Origin: Aplysia californica
Lineage: Eukaryota > Mollusca > Gastropoda > Aplysiida > Aplysiidae
Assembly: GCF_000002075.1 (NCBI RefSeq)
Contig: NW_004797330.1
Coordinates: 683,456 to 747,455 of the forward strand
DNA: 64,000 bases
Reading direction: 5' to 3'
Position numbers and translations under genes: made by a program. Shown here piece by piece: positions 1-12,508 of the stretch (the first letter of the stretch is position 1; each line of letters opens with the position of its first letter). Under the pieces are notes generated by a model that was not told where the DNA came from, made no database searches, and saw nothing but the letters and a program-made list of their open reading frames with translations.

Positions 1-31
<31 letters not shown>

Positions 32-110
32 AAGAGAGAGAGAGAGAGAAAGAAAGAGAGAGAGAGACAGACAGAGACGGAGAAAGAAAGAGAGAGAGAC
101 AGAGACGGAG

Positions 111-166
<56 letters not shown>
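1..166. repeat. (GA)n microsatellite with interruptions
   Basis: The sequence shows an almost uninterrupted GA/AG dinucleotide tract from the first base, with short GAAA and GACA interruptions. It begins at the window edge, so its true length is unknown. No coding potential is claimed. Confidence 0.97.
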
Positions 167-168
<2 letters not shown>

Positions 169-170
169 TC

Positions 171-3100
171 AGACAGACTGAGTTCTTCCTCCATGCGACT
201 TTCCGAAGGTTCTATCTGGCCCTGGTGTTCATCGAGTATACATTGTATAAAATTTACTCTCCACATGACGACATCCACTCACTGTCAAAGCCTCTGTGCA
301 AAAATGATGCCCACATGAACGGTAGATCAGATGGTGATTTTAAATTTTGCTATCATAGTGATTCTGCTCACTAGATCTATTTCCTAAAAACAAAATGATA
401 TTGGACTAGTCTAGATAGTTAGAATGGTGCAAGGTTGATCCTGAGGCCAATGCATCAAACTTACAATTTAGGAGTTTCTCAAAACAATTCCTGTCTGGGA
501 TTCATAATGCTAAAAAAACCTAATATGCAGAGGCAATCGGAAAAATACTTTGGAAACTTTGGTCAGAAAACTCGATACAGGCACTGAGATAACAGAAACA
601 CACACACACACATTACATAAACTATGGATCCAACCAAACAAGTAATTAGAGGTGTCGCAGTTTTCTCAGCCGAGAAGAAGGTTTTTATTCTGATTTCAAA
701 CACAGATAATTAACTCCTTGGGCAGCATTTTATCAGAGTCATCTCATCGAAGAAGCAGAGGAAAAAAATTCCAAATCAATAGTCAGCAACATCCAATTTC
801 AACAATAGTGGGCCTATATAACTTTTCCAACATTGCTGATGAGAGCAGTAAACATTTCTGAAAAAAATATTCTGTTCACAAGGACAATTATGAGAAGCTG
901 CTCATTCTGGCTCGCTCCAAGACACAAAAGACAAAAGAAATTCAGTAACCAGATACGGATTACATTATAAGTTAATTATAATGCAAATGGTATCTCTAGA
1001 TTTCAAATTGTTTTTCTAAATTTTGTAGGTAGGACCTTTGAATTTTTCAGTGACCCTTTAGAACCTAAGACATGCTGATGAAGATGTTGAATGTATTAAA
1101 AATCAGATTAAAGCCAAGTGAATTCGCCTTGAATCAATTCCATTTCTTCAGATTTTGTATCACAAACGTGACATTTTAACAAAGTGAAAGTGACCCCTGA
1201 AGTAACTGAGACAGAAGAGACAGGAGAAGTTCCAATTCAATGCCATGGAACAACAAGCATGTTGGACAACTGCAACCAAACACACAAGACTGTTATAATT
1301 TGTCAAGACCATTCAAATGTTAATTCATCAGATTATTTATTTTGAGAAAATAAAAGCAACATGAAGGATGGATAAAAAGATATAATTGAACATTCATGCC
1401 CTAGTATAGGATGGCATGAAATAACTCAAGGAAACATATTTTTTTGAGTTTTTCAAATATACCTTTTAAACTTTTTTTGTGACAATGAAACATCTTGCTT
1501 TCAAAGTGAAAAAGCTTATATATTCGAAAATGCTGACAAGAGATAAATGATTCATTATAATATATGTGATACACAATGTCTTTCTGTAAATATATATAAT
1601 ACAAACTGTACATTCATTCCAATTTTTTTTTTCTACATTAACTGTTGCCTGATTTACGTGCGTACAGTTACGACACAAAGGCACAGAGAACATAATTATC
1701 ACAATGACATGCACAATGTACACCATAATAGTCATAGTTTTGGATTTAATGAAAACAAATTGAACATGAAAAGCTGTCAAACGTTTACAGAGAACAAAAA
1801 ATCTGAACCTACAGTGGGATGACATGCCTTTTGAAAAAATAGTTACAATACAGTCTGCAGTGTAAAGAAAAATTAATGTGATACTAGAAATTATAGAAAC
1901 ACAAAATAACAATAAATTTGTTAGTTTTCGTAAAACATGGGGGAAAGTCTTTACCCGAGAAACAAAACAAGAAAAATTCTTCATAAAATGTATCACACAG
2001 ACTTTCACTTTAAAAACAAGGGAGCTTATAGCCCACAGAGCTACAATCAACTCAAAGGCATTGTAATTTTTTGCTATGGCTAAGATAGCTCAGCTGTTTT
2101 ATAGGAAAACAAAAAGCAAAAATTCTCCACACACAGCATATTGTCCAGTCTATGGATACATGTGCGCGCCGTATAGATAAACTTTTCTACTTTAACAATT
2201 CACTAACAAAAGCTCACTATATCAATGACGTGCTCTTGTTTAGCTCATTAAAAAAGGATAAAATAAACAGCAGGAAATACCATCAATTTAATCAGACAGA
2301 CTGATAATAACCTCTTTTCATTTCTATTTTATAAACCTACACACAAAAAGAAGAAAACCCCCCATCTATCTGCAATTCCTGGGGAACAAAAATAAAGACT
2401 GTGTAAGAACAAAACTAGCTTTATCATTTATGACAGTGTTGACAAAACCACAGAAACAAAACAAAAAATTTCATGGTAATGACAGTTACAGTACAGTGTA
2501 CAGTACAATATGCAACATAAGTCGAGATCTATTTTCAACATGAAAACTCCAACACGTTCACTTTGCACCACAGCTTCTTTTCAAAGGTTTGCTTGGAAAA
2601 CTCATGTATGTGTTATGACATGGTAGAATCAGGCGCTCGTCAATTTTTGAGTACATTGAGTTATTGGTACCATTATAAAGCTTGTTCATTTGTCTTGGTT
2701 GTGATTAAAAAATTACCCATCTTTCTCGAATGGAAGACAAGATATTTGCAATTGAAGGAGGTGGGGGTTGCCTGATTTCAGAGGTAAAATTTGTGAGAAA
2801 ATGGCAGCCAAAGATGAGTTATTTACTTAGCTTGAGAGTCCATGGAAACTTAAAATTTTCAGTTTTTGTTCCTTTAATCAACATTTTTCAGTAAAATCCA
2901 CCCAGAAATTAGTTCTTTACTGGGCATGAAAGGTGTTAGAGCCAAAAAACAAAAATTTGATAAAAATCCACAAACCTGCGGGAAAATTAAAGTTTATTCG
3001 TTTTGATTATAATTTTGACGAGAGCCTGATGTCACCACGCTGCCTCACACATATGATACCAGTACCAGCAAGGTGTTGATTTCAGCACTTACAAAAGTAT

Positions 3101-5447
3101 TAGTAAAAAGGCTTCAGGAACATACTTCAAATAAAATTGATGAAGATAACTTGAAAAAAAAATAAAAACGGGGGGGAAAAAACCAAGGCAGTTTCTGCAG
3201 TTGCCAATCATTGACTCATTTACGGCCAGGTGCATCAGGAACTTTAACCACATTTCATGATTTAAAAGAACAAAGGTTTGTGAATTATAAATCCGAAGGC
3301 AGCCAGCTATTTACAGTAAAGTTAGCTGCCAAACACAACACTGATATAGTGGAACACAAACACACACTGTGTACACTTTTCTTTCTTACATTAAATATGA
3401 TACTGGTGTATACATACGGTACCATAAAAACATGACAGTAAAACTGTACACAAATCAATCTCAAACCAGTAAAGCATCAGCTCTAAAATTCTAATCCTAT
3501 AATACAGGCTGAAACTGGTCAGTTTTGTCAAGTTTGTTCAGGTTTGCTGAAGTTTTAACAACACATAAAAATTCTTCTTACATAATATATCACATGTTCC
3601 AAATTCAGTTGATAAAATTTGAACATATTTGGTTTGAAAATATGTTTCGAACACTGCAACAGAATAATACAACACTCCCACCTCCTCCTCATCACACCAC
3701 TCCTTTTAGGAAAAAAGTATTGGAGAAACTGGATTTTAAAAATATACTAATCTTCTTTGAAAGTCAAAGACTTTAAGTGACATGAAAAATGTTTAGAACT
3801 GTCAAGCTTCTCAGCCATCAGTTGAGGTAATCGGGATTATTTCACCAGAGAAAAGTAATCGCACATGTTTCAACACTCAAGATCAGATTCTCTTTCGTCA
3901 GCAATGAAACTATCACAGAGTATTCATGATGCAAACAGTAACAGTGGCTGAGCACACACACAAACAAACATATTGGTATCGTATGGTACCATCTTCATCT
4001 AGTTCAGAACAGGAACCATGTGTAAAACCCTGATAAATCTGAAAGCAAAGTGTAGAATCCAGTGAATCAGTCCAAACAGTTGTCTCCAACAATGCGTATC
4101 ACAATGGGATAGACAAAGAAAAGAACATTTTCACTATATATTTACAAGTAATACAATTTAATGGGATACTACTCGACGAAAGACTTGATAGTAATAAGGT
4201 GTGTTTCTTAAGTGCAACAGACTGAAATGTTGAAAATCAAAACAAAACCAAAACCAAAACATGTGGTGTACAAAAAAGTCATGATAGCTTGCATGAAATC
4301 TAAAATTCTTCCATCATATGCGAGCATAATATTGCGTACTGTTATGCAGTGGAATACACACAAACTCCACTCTCTGTCCCAAAATAGTAGAGTGGTACAA
4401 GAGGCGGCTCAACTACCACAGTCCTCCAGATGTTTTAACTAAACAGAAAACAAAGACATTGTGCAACCGTAATAGCTTCTCTTGGCAGGTCACACAGGGC
4501 AAGGAATAATCATAAGCCATTGTCAGTCGCCGTGACACAAGAAGTGAAAGCAGAAAAAGATTTGTTTGCTGCCTCTGACTCTGAGAGAATTATAAAATAA
4601 ATGCAAAGGAAATGATACAAGTATCGAACAAAATACAGTGACAAACACACATGAACTGGACAAGATGATGCTGCTTGAGAAAAGTATAATAACCCTTTTA
4701 CGTGACAGGATTTTGCAACATGAACATGCACGTACAGTTATCCAAAAGTACTTGAAAAAAATAGAAAAGGAAGAATTTAAGATTTCTGCTTTTCATTTTA
4801 GGTAAACTAAATAAAAAGGCCTAGAAAATCTACACCTATAAACGTAAATATCAGTAGGCCTGCTAGCTTGAATCGCAGGTAAAAATCAAAAGATCTTGAA
4901 GGATACTAAAAATAATAAAATGTGTAGAGAGATGTTTTTTTTCTATCACAGAGCATTGACTTTTGTAGTCTCTTACTTGAAATAACAAGTAGCAAGTTAG
5001 CCTACTCTACACAGATTCTAGGCTATACCACCACATTGAGGAAAGCAAAAATATTGACAGGTTCCAGAGACAAGGAACAAAATACTCACAAAAGAAGGAA
5101 AGAAACAATTTTCCAAAAGACACCCCCCCCCCCCAAAAAAAAAAAGAAAAAAAGAACAACCAACCTCGTCCCCCCAACAAAGGGTCCATAACCCTCCTAC
5201 CACCCCCACCCTAAAAAAAATAATCAACAAACAAACAATTACTTTCAAGTAACTTTCTCACCACAAAAAAAAGACCAACTCATGCAAATAATAAAAGAAC
5301 ATTTAAGTTAAAACCTAGAACTCAAGATTGCCATTGCTTTTTTTCTCTAACTTTACCACTGTAAAAGTGCTCACAAAAAAAAGCAAACTAAAGTAAAGGA
5401 AAACGAAACACAAAATCTTTGAAAGAGTCCAAAAGAGATAAAATGAG
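171..5447 (-). other. AT-rich downstream flank and probable long 3' UTR of the Maf gene
   Basis: This stretch lies directly downstream of the minus-strand Maf stop codon. It has no ORF resembling a known protein and no recognisable transposon. It is AT-rich with many A and T runs, plus one C/A-rich patch at about 5127-5225. On the minus strand I saw no AATAAA between the stop codon and 2998; the first I found is at 2998-2993. A 3' UTR of roughly 2.4 kb is therefore possible, but ATTAAA-type signals closer to the stop cannot be excluded. The end of the transcript is not determined. Confidence 0.4.
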
Positions 5448-6653
5448 TTACATTAGAAAATTATTTTCATTGCTATTTTGTGCTGCCCTGGACTTGGGAG
5501 ACTCGCTTGGAGGACTCTTCTTTAAGTCATTAAAAATATTATAATCCTTCTCAGTTTTAACTGCACATAAAAATTCTTCAAACCCCGTTGTCCCTGTATG
5601 TGACGCTCGCACAAGTTCCGTTTTGAGCAGATGGCAGCGTTGTCTGTAAAAATCTCTTTCCCGAACAGAAGCGCTCAACTGACGCTTCAAATCCGCTATC
5701 TTGTGCAACAGTGCCTTGTTTGTTGTTTCTAACTCACTCTTTTGTAGCATTCGCTTTGAACGACAATTTTGAGCATATCCACGATTTTTCAGAGTGCGTC
5801 TTTTCTGTTTGAGACGCTGAACTTCACTCTTGGGGCATCCCTGAAGACGCCTGTTCAACTCACGGACTGGCAGTGTCACGAGATCCTCATCATCGATAAC
5901 TGAACTTTCTGGAGACATACCTGAAACCGGTGAAAGTACACCACCTTTTCTTCCACCCTGTCGGTTAAGCGTACAGAAAGAACTGCTAGCAACACTGTTC
6001 TTATCGTCCTCAACATCAAGTTCATTATCGTCATCATAGTCAACGTCAAATTCATTGTTACCCCTGCAAGACACATCAGGAACTTCCGATTTTACAGATG
6101 GAGATACTGGATTATGGTGATGCACATTACTAGGCTCCAAAGATCGCAATAGTTCATCAAGTGAACTCGTCTTGACATCGAGTTTATTTGTTGAGCTGCC
6201 ATCTTCTGAGGAGCACTGGGATCCTAATTTCAAAAACCAGTCCTCAAAATAACCTCTATCACCGAAGGTGCTGCCAAAACTTGATAATGAGCGAGTGGGC
6301 GAGGGCAAAGATGTTTGAGAAGCTGGTAGAGGAGTTGTTGGAGAAGGAGGGATCGAGTTGGCGGGAGTGCTATTGCCACTGTTGTAACCCATGTTGCTGG
6401 TAGCCACAGCTGACAGGATTGGGCTTTGGGGCATTTGCAGCTGGCCGGTGACCTGAGCCGTGACCCCAGCTCCGGAGCAGGTTTGCTGTGGCTGCGTCTG
6501 AGGGCTCGCCGCAGCCGCCACCGCTGCAGTGCCGGTAGGGCTTGTGCACAGGCCTAATTCCGACTTCACCATCGAACTGTGTAACTGGTGCAAGTCGTGG
6601 CCGTCCATGAAAAGGTCAAAACTTTCGATGTAACTTTCAGCGAGCTCATCCAT
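5448..6653 (-). CDS. Maf (MafA/MafB/c-Maf/traffic jam class): Large Maf family bZIP transcription factor, single exon
   Basis: An uninterrupted 401-codon reading frame. The N-terminus has an acidic/aromatic segment ([10 protein letters not shown], about residues 6-15) and a Ser/Pro-rich stretch (about 92-125) in the places where vertebrate large Mafs carry their transactivation domain. An acidic run (about 200-218) precedes the Maf extended homology region (about 255-278, [12 protein letters not shown]). The basic region (about 279-303) contains [17 protein letters not shown], the Maf signature with Tyr in place of the usual bZIP residue. A leucine zipper follows with heptad positions L308, L315, L322, Y336 and L343. 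The family binds MARE sites as homo- or heterodimers in the nucleus and controls cell differentiation. The N-terminal activation segment separates it from small Mafs. A long C-terminal tail after the zipper (about 350-401) has no match I recognise. A single coding exon is typical of large Mafs. Which vertebrate paralogue it corresponds to is not resolvable, as expected for a pre-duplication invertebrate gene. Confidence 0.96.
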   Translation of the reverse strand: MDELAESYIESFDLFMDGHDLHQLHSSMVKSELGLCTSPTGTAAVAAAASPQTQPQQTCSGAGVTAQVTGQLQMPQSPILSAVATSNMGYNSGNSTPANSIPPSPTTPLPASQTSLPSPTRSLSSFGSTFGDRGYFEDWFLKLGSQCSSEDGSSTNKLDVKTSSLDELLRSLEPSNVHHHNPVSPSVKSEVPDVSCRGNNEFDVDYDDDNELDVEDDKNSVASSSFCTLNRQGGRKGGVLSPVSGMSPESSVIDDEDLVTLPVRELNRRLQGCPKSEVQRLKQKRRTLKNRGYAQNCRSKRMLQKSELETTNKALLHKIADLKRQLSASVRERDFYRQRCHLLKTELVRASHTGTTGFEEFLCAVKTEKDYNIFNDLKKSPPSESPKSRAAQNSNENNFLM

Positions 6654-7026
6654 GGTGTAAGGTGAAAAAAAAGTGACCTATGATGGTATTTCTAAAGGTT
6701 CAATGGTTGTCTGAGCCTTGGTGGTTGCCTCGCTCTCTCACTCTGCCTGCTCGGGTCACTGTTCAAAACCGTTACACACTCGTTCGTCGACTTACCGGGA
6801 TCGAGCTCAGTCACTGATGTCAAACAGTCAAATATAAGTGAAAACACGTAGTACCTAATCCTGGTGAAGGCAGAAGTATGTGTCTCACTAAATATATTCT
6901 CCTGAATAATACAAATCAGTTCAACATTTAAACCACAGTCTCGGCGACAGTCTACTGTCTCGCCAGTGGTTCTCGGCTCCCGGCTAGAACGACACACCTC
7001 ACGTACTGAGGGCTACGGCAACAACG
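6654..7026 (-). other. Probable 5' UTR of the Maf gene
   Basis: This is the sequence between the Maf ATG and a transcription start expected about 30 bases downstream of the TATA box at 7051-7058. The start site is inferred from the TATA position. No splice signals are needed to connect the promoter to the ATG, so a continuous leader of about 370 nt is the simplest reading. Confidence 0.5.
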
Positions 7027-7044
7027 GGCCACTTGGGTATTCCC

Positions 7045-7110
7045 GTCAGCTTATATACCCAGCAAGACGTCACGGCATTTATTTTTGGGTCAATGTAACA
7101 TCCGACCAAT
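7045..7110 (-). promoter_or_regulatory. Maf core promoter: TATA box, CRE-like site, inverted CCAAT box
   Basis: Read on the minus strand, GATTGGTCGG (an inverted CCAAT box, near 7093-7102) is followed by TGACGTC (7072-7066) and then GGGTATATAA (7060-7051), a canonical TATA box. GCTGACG, which resembles half of a Maf recognition element, follows right after the TATA box at about 7050-7044. CRE-type MAREs contain TGACGTC, so this promoter could respond to CREB/ATF or Maf proteins. The motifs are visible; their use is inferred. Confidence 0.6.
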
Positions 7111-7299
7111 CGCTGGGCTCAGAATACAATATTTTAGGCAACTTGCTCAAGGCCTGTGTGATATCGAGGCTGGCAGTTGGTTGCAGATGTGCTGGTTCGT
7201 ACCGGCTGGGTCCGTTCGCGAAGCCCCTCGTTCGCCGACACCGGTGCTCTGTCGCGTTGGCTAGCCTAGGTCTAGTCTAGATCTTTTTGAAAGGTTGTT

Positions 7300-8385
7300 T
7301 CTTGATTAATTTTATATAGACTATGTGACGATTGTTTTATTCTTTCAACTGAAAATAGTCGTCGGGAAATAATAGAAGTATAGTTTCACTTTGAATGGAA
7401 AAGTTCACACGACTTCGGGAGTACTCGGGACTTTGCATGTGATTCGACCCTCGTTAACTGGCTCGAAATTTGTTACTTCTCAATGTCGTTCCGGTTTGAT
7501 AAACATAATTTAATCGTTTGAGTGTTGTATACGAATCCGACTCAATAAATACCCTAGAACTTGAAACTCTACCCATGAACAGTGATGTAGTTTATTCGAC
7601 ACATCTAAAACCCGGCACGTGCAGGCCCCGTGCTCTGTGCCGTCGGCCTTCACCACCGCCTAATTGAATCAGCCTGTAACACACACAGTAGCCTGTTACC
7701 ACGGTGAACTGTCCAACCACCCGACTCAGTTTCGTTGCATTTTCGTCGTGTGTAATTTGTGCAAAGATTTTGAGCGTTTGAGCATTTCTTGCACAGTATT
7801 TCAACCTGAGAATTTCAATTTGGTTTGGTAGAAGCGAAGTAGATTCAGGAAAGAATAGAGGGACTTTCAGTAGGTCACCTCCCGAAATAGAAACGCTCCG
7901 CGAAGCATGGAACTTTTAACCCTATAGCTTCCTTATTCACAGACAGCCTTTTACCAAGGAGCCTTTTACCCAGTTTTAGTTTTATACACCTGTTATCGGT
8001 ACAATATAAACATTTGCCTGAAAAGCAAGATCATTTTTATTTTTCCTTTTCCGAGATAAAATATAAGTTTGGGTAAGCTTATTTTAGCATTAAAATTTAT
8101 CAAAATGTACTCAGGCCTACAACAAAATAAATACATTGGTAATTTCAACATTTTTGTCTCTAATTTCTAACGTTTGCCTGAAAGTCAAAGGTTCAAACTC
8201 TTGTCCAATACAATGGCTTATCAAATTTGATTATTTTAAATGTCTTAGACCGGTGATTTTACGGGTTTGAATTTTTATTTCATTAAGTTAGATGTTATGT
8301 GGGCTGTATTCCTCTTCCTACCTGCCTTAAATTTTTTTAAATTTTAGAATTTATTTTTAAGGACATGAAGTTGCTTTAATTTGTT
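7300..8385. other. Upstream flank of Maf, no gene recognised
   Basis: AT-rich intergenic DNA upstream of the Maf promoter. No protein-like ORF and no transposon end was recognised. It ends at a run of about 19 G's (8386-8404). Confidence 0.4.
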
Positions 8386-8406
8386 GGGGGGGGGGGGGGG
8401 GGGGTT

Positions 8407-8859
8407 GTGGTGTTTTACGGCGCACGCAACTGTTTAAGGTTATATGAGCGCGCGAGACACTTTAGATATTTTCAGTTTGGTAAATCAATTAAATTTTAAT
8501 TTTGCCCCGGATGGCGGCCGAAGCTCCTACTCACTCTGTCGTGTTTTGGATCACCAAAGGATCTTTCGTGCGCATTACACTACGGGACCTCCGAGGTTTC
8601 GCCCCCGAGAGGGCTAGGTCCAAAGAGTAACCGTAAATATTTTAAGGCTGCAGAAAGGGTCAGGAGCCCAGAAGAAGGGGTAAAGGGTGTGGAGGTGGGG
8701 GTAGAAATTAGTGCAATGGAGACGAAAGCCGACGACAGAATATGGTTAGAGAGCAGGAAATGTGAAAGAAGAAAATTTTCCGTCGCTGTCAGGTTTCGAA
8801 CCTGGGACCTATTGAATGAAAGGCGAACACTGTAACCTCTCTAGACCACGAGAGCCCCC
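8407..8859 (-). mobile_element. tRNA-derived SINE, full-length copy, diverged
   Basis: On the minus strand the copy starts with a tRNA-like head ending at 8859 (GGGGGCTCTCGTGG type) with a B-box-like GGTTCGAAACCTG. It passes through a central body and ends in a short hairpin tail around 8415-8450. It matches the copies at 23362-23863, 29303-29622 and 52796-53189 over most of its length. This one has lost part of its B box and is clearly older. SINEs of this kind are transcribed by RNA polymerase III and mobilised by a LINE. Confidence 0.85.
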
Positions 8860-9942
8860 TGCTTTTGAAGAAAACGGGAATTTAAAAAAATGAAATTACA
8901 ACACAAGCCTAATTAGCAGCAGCCTAGGCTTTTCTCAGGCCGAGTCAATAGAACAACTAGACAGAAAACAACAACAGAAACTTTGAAAGCAATTATTCGC
9001 AGTTATTCCGTTACACGAAGGCGTTTTGGGGCTAAATTATAATTAGCGCTCTACACTTGAGTTTTTTAAATAACTGTTTTAAAAGCTTGTCTCTTTCTCT
9101 AATCTATCTGTTTAGGCTTGATCAGCTTTGGTGTTCCTTTCTTCGTTATAATGAAGGAACTGGATTATCCCAGCTTTACGTCACCTCTAAACCTTTCTCT
9201 TCCTGTAAGTCGAACAATGCCGACTTCTCTCGCAGTTGTAAAGACAATACACACACGGTAACAAGTTTAAAGAGAAAAAAAATGCCTTAAAAATTTTTTT
9301 AAATTGTTAAATATGTGCGTTACGACACATCAAAATAGAGATTGCAATCGAATTTATAAGTATAGGTTTTCCTAAAGTCCTTTGACTTTTTACAGACCTA
9401 ATAATCCTAATGGCAGAAAAACGTGAGAGTGAGAGGGTCACTTTCAGTTTTAGACTAAGGAACTGCGGCGCTCGAACGTAAACTGCAAGTTTGTATAACT
9501 TTATCCTGATAAATCAAAAGTTTTATTCATGAATCTGGCCTGGCTTTTTAAAGTTAAGAGCAACTATTGTGTTAAATTTTACGATACGCCTCCATGTTAT
9601 ACTCCCTTTAAACTGTCTTCCCCAAATTCTTGCATTTGTTGAGGAACCGAAACATGTAGTTCATGTAATACTATGATTAATTTCTAACTTCTGGTTGTCA
9701 TTCCGTTACCTAAAAAGCCCAGAGCATGAGTCGTTTTCTAAAGTTTAAATGAGCTGAATTTTTGTTGTTGTAGTAATCGTGAAAGTCGGTGGGAAATGCA
9801 AGCATGAATGCTAAGAAGAGTTTTTAAAAAATAGAGCGAGAGAAATGACTGCATAATCCCGTGAATAAAAAACTGCTTAAATTACACTCGTTTAGTTGTA
9901 GAGATTAGTAAACTGCACCAGTTTGGCCACGTTCTGAGACAC

Positions 9943-9946
<4 letters not shown>
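8860..9946. other. Intergenic DNA, nothing recognised
   Basis: AT-rich sequence between a SINE and a GA microsatellite. No conserved ORF, no repeat end and no RNA gene was recognised. Confidence 0.4.

Positions 9947-10026
<80 letters not shown>
9947..10026. repeat. (GA)n microsatellite
   Basis: About 80 bases of uninterrupted GA. Together with 10091-10178 it flanks a solo SINE tail. The long SLSLSL reading frames across it are artefacts of the dinucleotide repeat. Confidence 0.97.
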
Positions 10027-10029
<3 letters not shown>

Positions 10030-10047
10030 TATGTATATATAGTATAG

Positions 10048-10087
10048 GGTTTTACGGCGCTCGCAACTGCTAAGGTCATATGAGCGC

Positions 10088-10090
<3 letters not shown>
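10048..10090 (-). mobile_element. Solo SINE 3' tail (hairpin unit)
   Basis: About 43 bases identical in layout to the 3' end of the tRNA-derived SINE: GCGCTC, a 20-base loop containing AAGGTCATAT, then GAGCGC. No SINE body or head is present. It sits between two long GA arrays. Confidence 0.75.

Positions 10091-10178
<88 letters not shown>
10091..10178. repeat. (GA)n microsatellite
   Basis: About 88 bases of GA repeat, directly abutting the hairpin unit at 10048-10090. Confidence 0.97.
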
Positions 10179-10472
10179 CAACATAATACTTGGAGAGCCC
10201 AAACAGATATATATAGGTGACGGGGAAAGATCGGGATAATGTAGCTTTTTTTTTTTTAGACCATCCGAGCAAAGGAATAAGTGGAGGACCATCATGGTCG
10301 CCGATGTCTGTCGCAGATCTGGCACTTTGTGATGATAATGTCTTTTGAAAAACATGTTTATTAACGAGCTCAATATCCTTTCTTTCCTCGTTTTACAAAA
10401 TTTAAGGATTATGTAGGACTGCTACATAGTTTGATATCTTCTCGTTCATCTCTACCATCCCAGTTTTGCGAG

Positions 10473-10525
10473 GGTTCGCCCAGAGGGGGTTTACAGTAGT
10501 ATTACTGTAAACTCTCTGGTTCGCC
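10473..10525. mobile_element. 37-base palindromic insertion with 8-bp target duplication
   Basis: GGTTCGCC occurs at 10473-10480 and again at 10518-10525. Between the copies lie 37 bases that fold on themselves: GTTTACAGTA, a short centre, then TACTGTAAAC, with CAGAG and CTCT at the outer ends. An exact 8-bp duplication with CAG-type ends fits a minimal hAT-like element. The superfamily call is an inference. Confidence 0.6.
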
Positions 10526-10529
10526 GCAG

Positions 10530-12181
10530 GTCCTCCAGGCTCCCGTACAGTTTTGGGTAATCTGTCTACTGAGCAAAGGGTTGGGATTTCCTTAAATTCC
10601 GTGCCTCAAGCACTGAGTACCGGTAGGCTTGTAGCAAAAGGGGGTTTTTATTCTTTCGTTTCTGGGTTTGTTTTGTTTTGATCTTTACTTGGTCGCCAGT
10701 TCCGTACAGACACTGCTCCGAGTTGCCGATCCTGAACTTCGTGTAGACTTTTCACTTTTGCATTATAATTATAAAAATGAAGAGCTTTGCTACTAGTTTC
10801 AAATAAAACAGGAAAATATTTGCTGGAAAGTTCTTTAGTACTGTCAATCTCCTCACTGACCCATCCCACGTCAAGAACCCCCCCCCCCTAAAATGTACAC
10901 AAATAATAACAGCAACAATAAAAGAAAATGCAATATAAAGGTTCTTTATTGTCATCTGAGAAATGCATGTAGTTTGCCACTGCGCCGATAAACATAAAAT
11001 TTACTAAACAATCATATTTTTCAACATACATCCAGATCTGTGCAGAAATAATAAGTACTCAAATTGGGTAAATCTGTGTACTTGCTTCCAAAAGAAAAAC
11101 AATGCACATACAAATATATTATAAAATGATTATGGGGTCAAGAAACCGACCTTATCAACAGCATAAAAAAAAGAACAGGCAAAAGAACAAAGACAAGTAG
11201 GCTAGATGAAAAAAAATCACATGCATCAAAAACCCAGCAGAGAGGCAACCAAAATCACTTGCATTGTTAATAATATTAAGTTGATTTGTTGGGAAGATAT
11301 TTTCCATAAATAATAACAAACCAATACAGAGAGAGTGTATCTCTTTATTCTCTGATTCTGAACTGAGTACCGGTTCTAACTTTAAAATAAGAGACATTTG
11401 TGCTATTTTAGATTCCTTGCAGCGATGACATTGGATAAACACAAGCTTCAAAAAGGTAGCAAAGTATGAGATAACATTTTTAATGGTCTTGGTATGGCAC
11501 TAGGAAAACAGGCACAGATTCACAGACCACCTTCTACCTACTGGTGCGTGTTCACCATATCTTCACATTTAATTAAGCTGAGCAACTTACAGCAGAACAT
11601 TGAGAGCACAGTACATGTATCACAGGCGGCAACAGAAATCATGAAACTCAAATACTGACAAATGGTAGCAAAAAACACAAAACACACAACATTGTGGATG
11701 AGCTAGGACGATTTACCCCTTCAGAGGTAGAAGGAAAGTAGGAGAAACAGACCAACAGACAGACCCAAAAAATTTGTATGTTCTCATTTAATTTGATAAG
11801 ATTGTCTGAACTAAGCTATGGACAATTAAACAACCCCCCAAAAAAATCTACATCTTCAGTTGACTCGATAGTGGTGCTCCCTAGAAATTAATTTTACCGC
11901 TCAAAGTTCAAAGCATGCAATCTGTAGCCCACTCACAGAGCTTTATATAATAAAAACTTACAAACAGTCCACTATTCTCTAATTTCTGTTAAAAAAAAAA
12001 AAAAGAAGAATGATCAAACATAGATCTACACCATGTTCACTTCTGTTATATCTTTATAAATGATTTTAAAGTTTTACTTCTTTCAAAAAGACAGAATGTA
12101 ATGGTTCAAGAAAAGTAAACAAGAACACACACAGAACAAGTATAAAATGTTACAATGTAGTAAGATTTAGTTTTAGTAAGA
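10530..12181. other. Intergenic DNA, nothing recognised
   Basis: AT-rich sequence with short homopolymer runs. No protein-like ORF, no transposon terminus and no RNA gene was recognised. Confidence 0.4.
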
Positions 12182-12223
12182 GATTTACGGCACTTGCAAC
12201 ACAATAAGGTCATATAAGTGCCG
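12182..12223 (-). mobile_element. Solo SINE 3' tail with compensatory stem changes
   Basis: The same hairpin unit as at 10048-10090 and 13928-13969, but the stem reads CGGCACTT and AAGTGCCG, a perfect 8-bp stem. Two base pairs differ from the consensus GGCGCTC/GAGCGCC on both sides. Confidence 0.7.
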
Positions 12224-12405
12224 AAGAATAGATGTGTAACAGGAGAGTAACATACACAAAAAAGAAGGAGGGGAGATAATAACGACAGATGTTTGATAGG
12301 AAAGAAGGAGCAAACCACACCAGAGCACCCGCCAACCACCCACAAATGTTAATAAGGGGTTCAAACAAGTTAGCAAAAAATATAAAGCATTACACCTGAT
12401 TGAAC

Positions 12406-12451
12406 CACACACACGCACACACACACGCATGCATGCAGGCAGGCACACACA

Positions 12452-12495
<44 letters not shown>

Positions 12496-12508
12496 CACGC
12501 ATATATAT
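12406..12508. repeat. (CA)n / (CGCA)n microsatellite
   Basis: A compound tract of CA, CGCA, GCAT and GCAG units ending in ATATAT. Simple sequence only. Confidence 0.95.

Noticed and set aside
1466-2050. A 194-codon minus-strand frame downstream of Maf
   Set aside because: AT-rich composition, no conserved motif and no splice context. It probably lies in the Maf 3' UTR or flank.
9882-10373. Long minus-strand frames rich in SLSLSL
   Set aside because: They arise from GA/CT microsatellites, which are open in two frames. No other protein feature is present.
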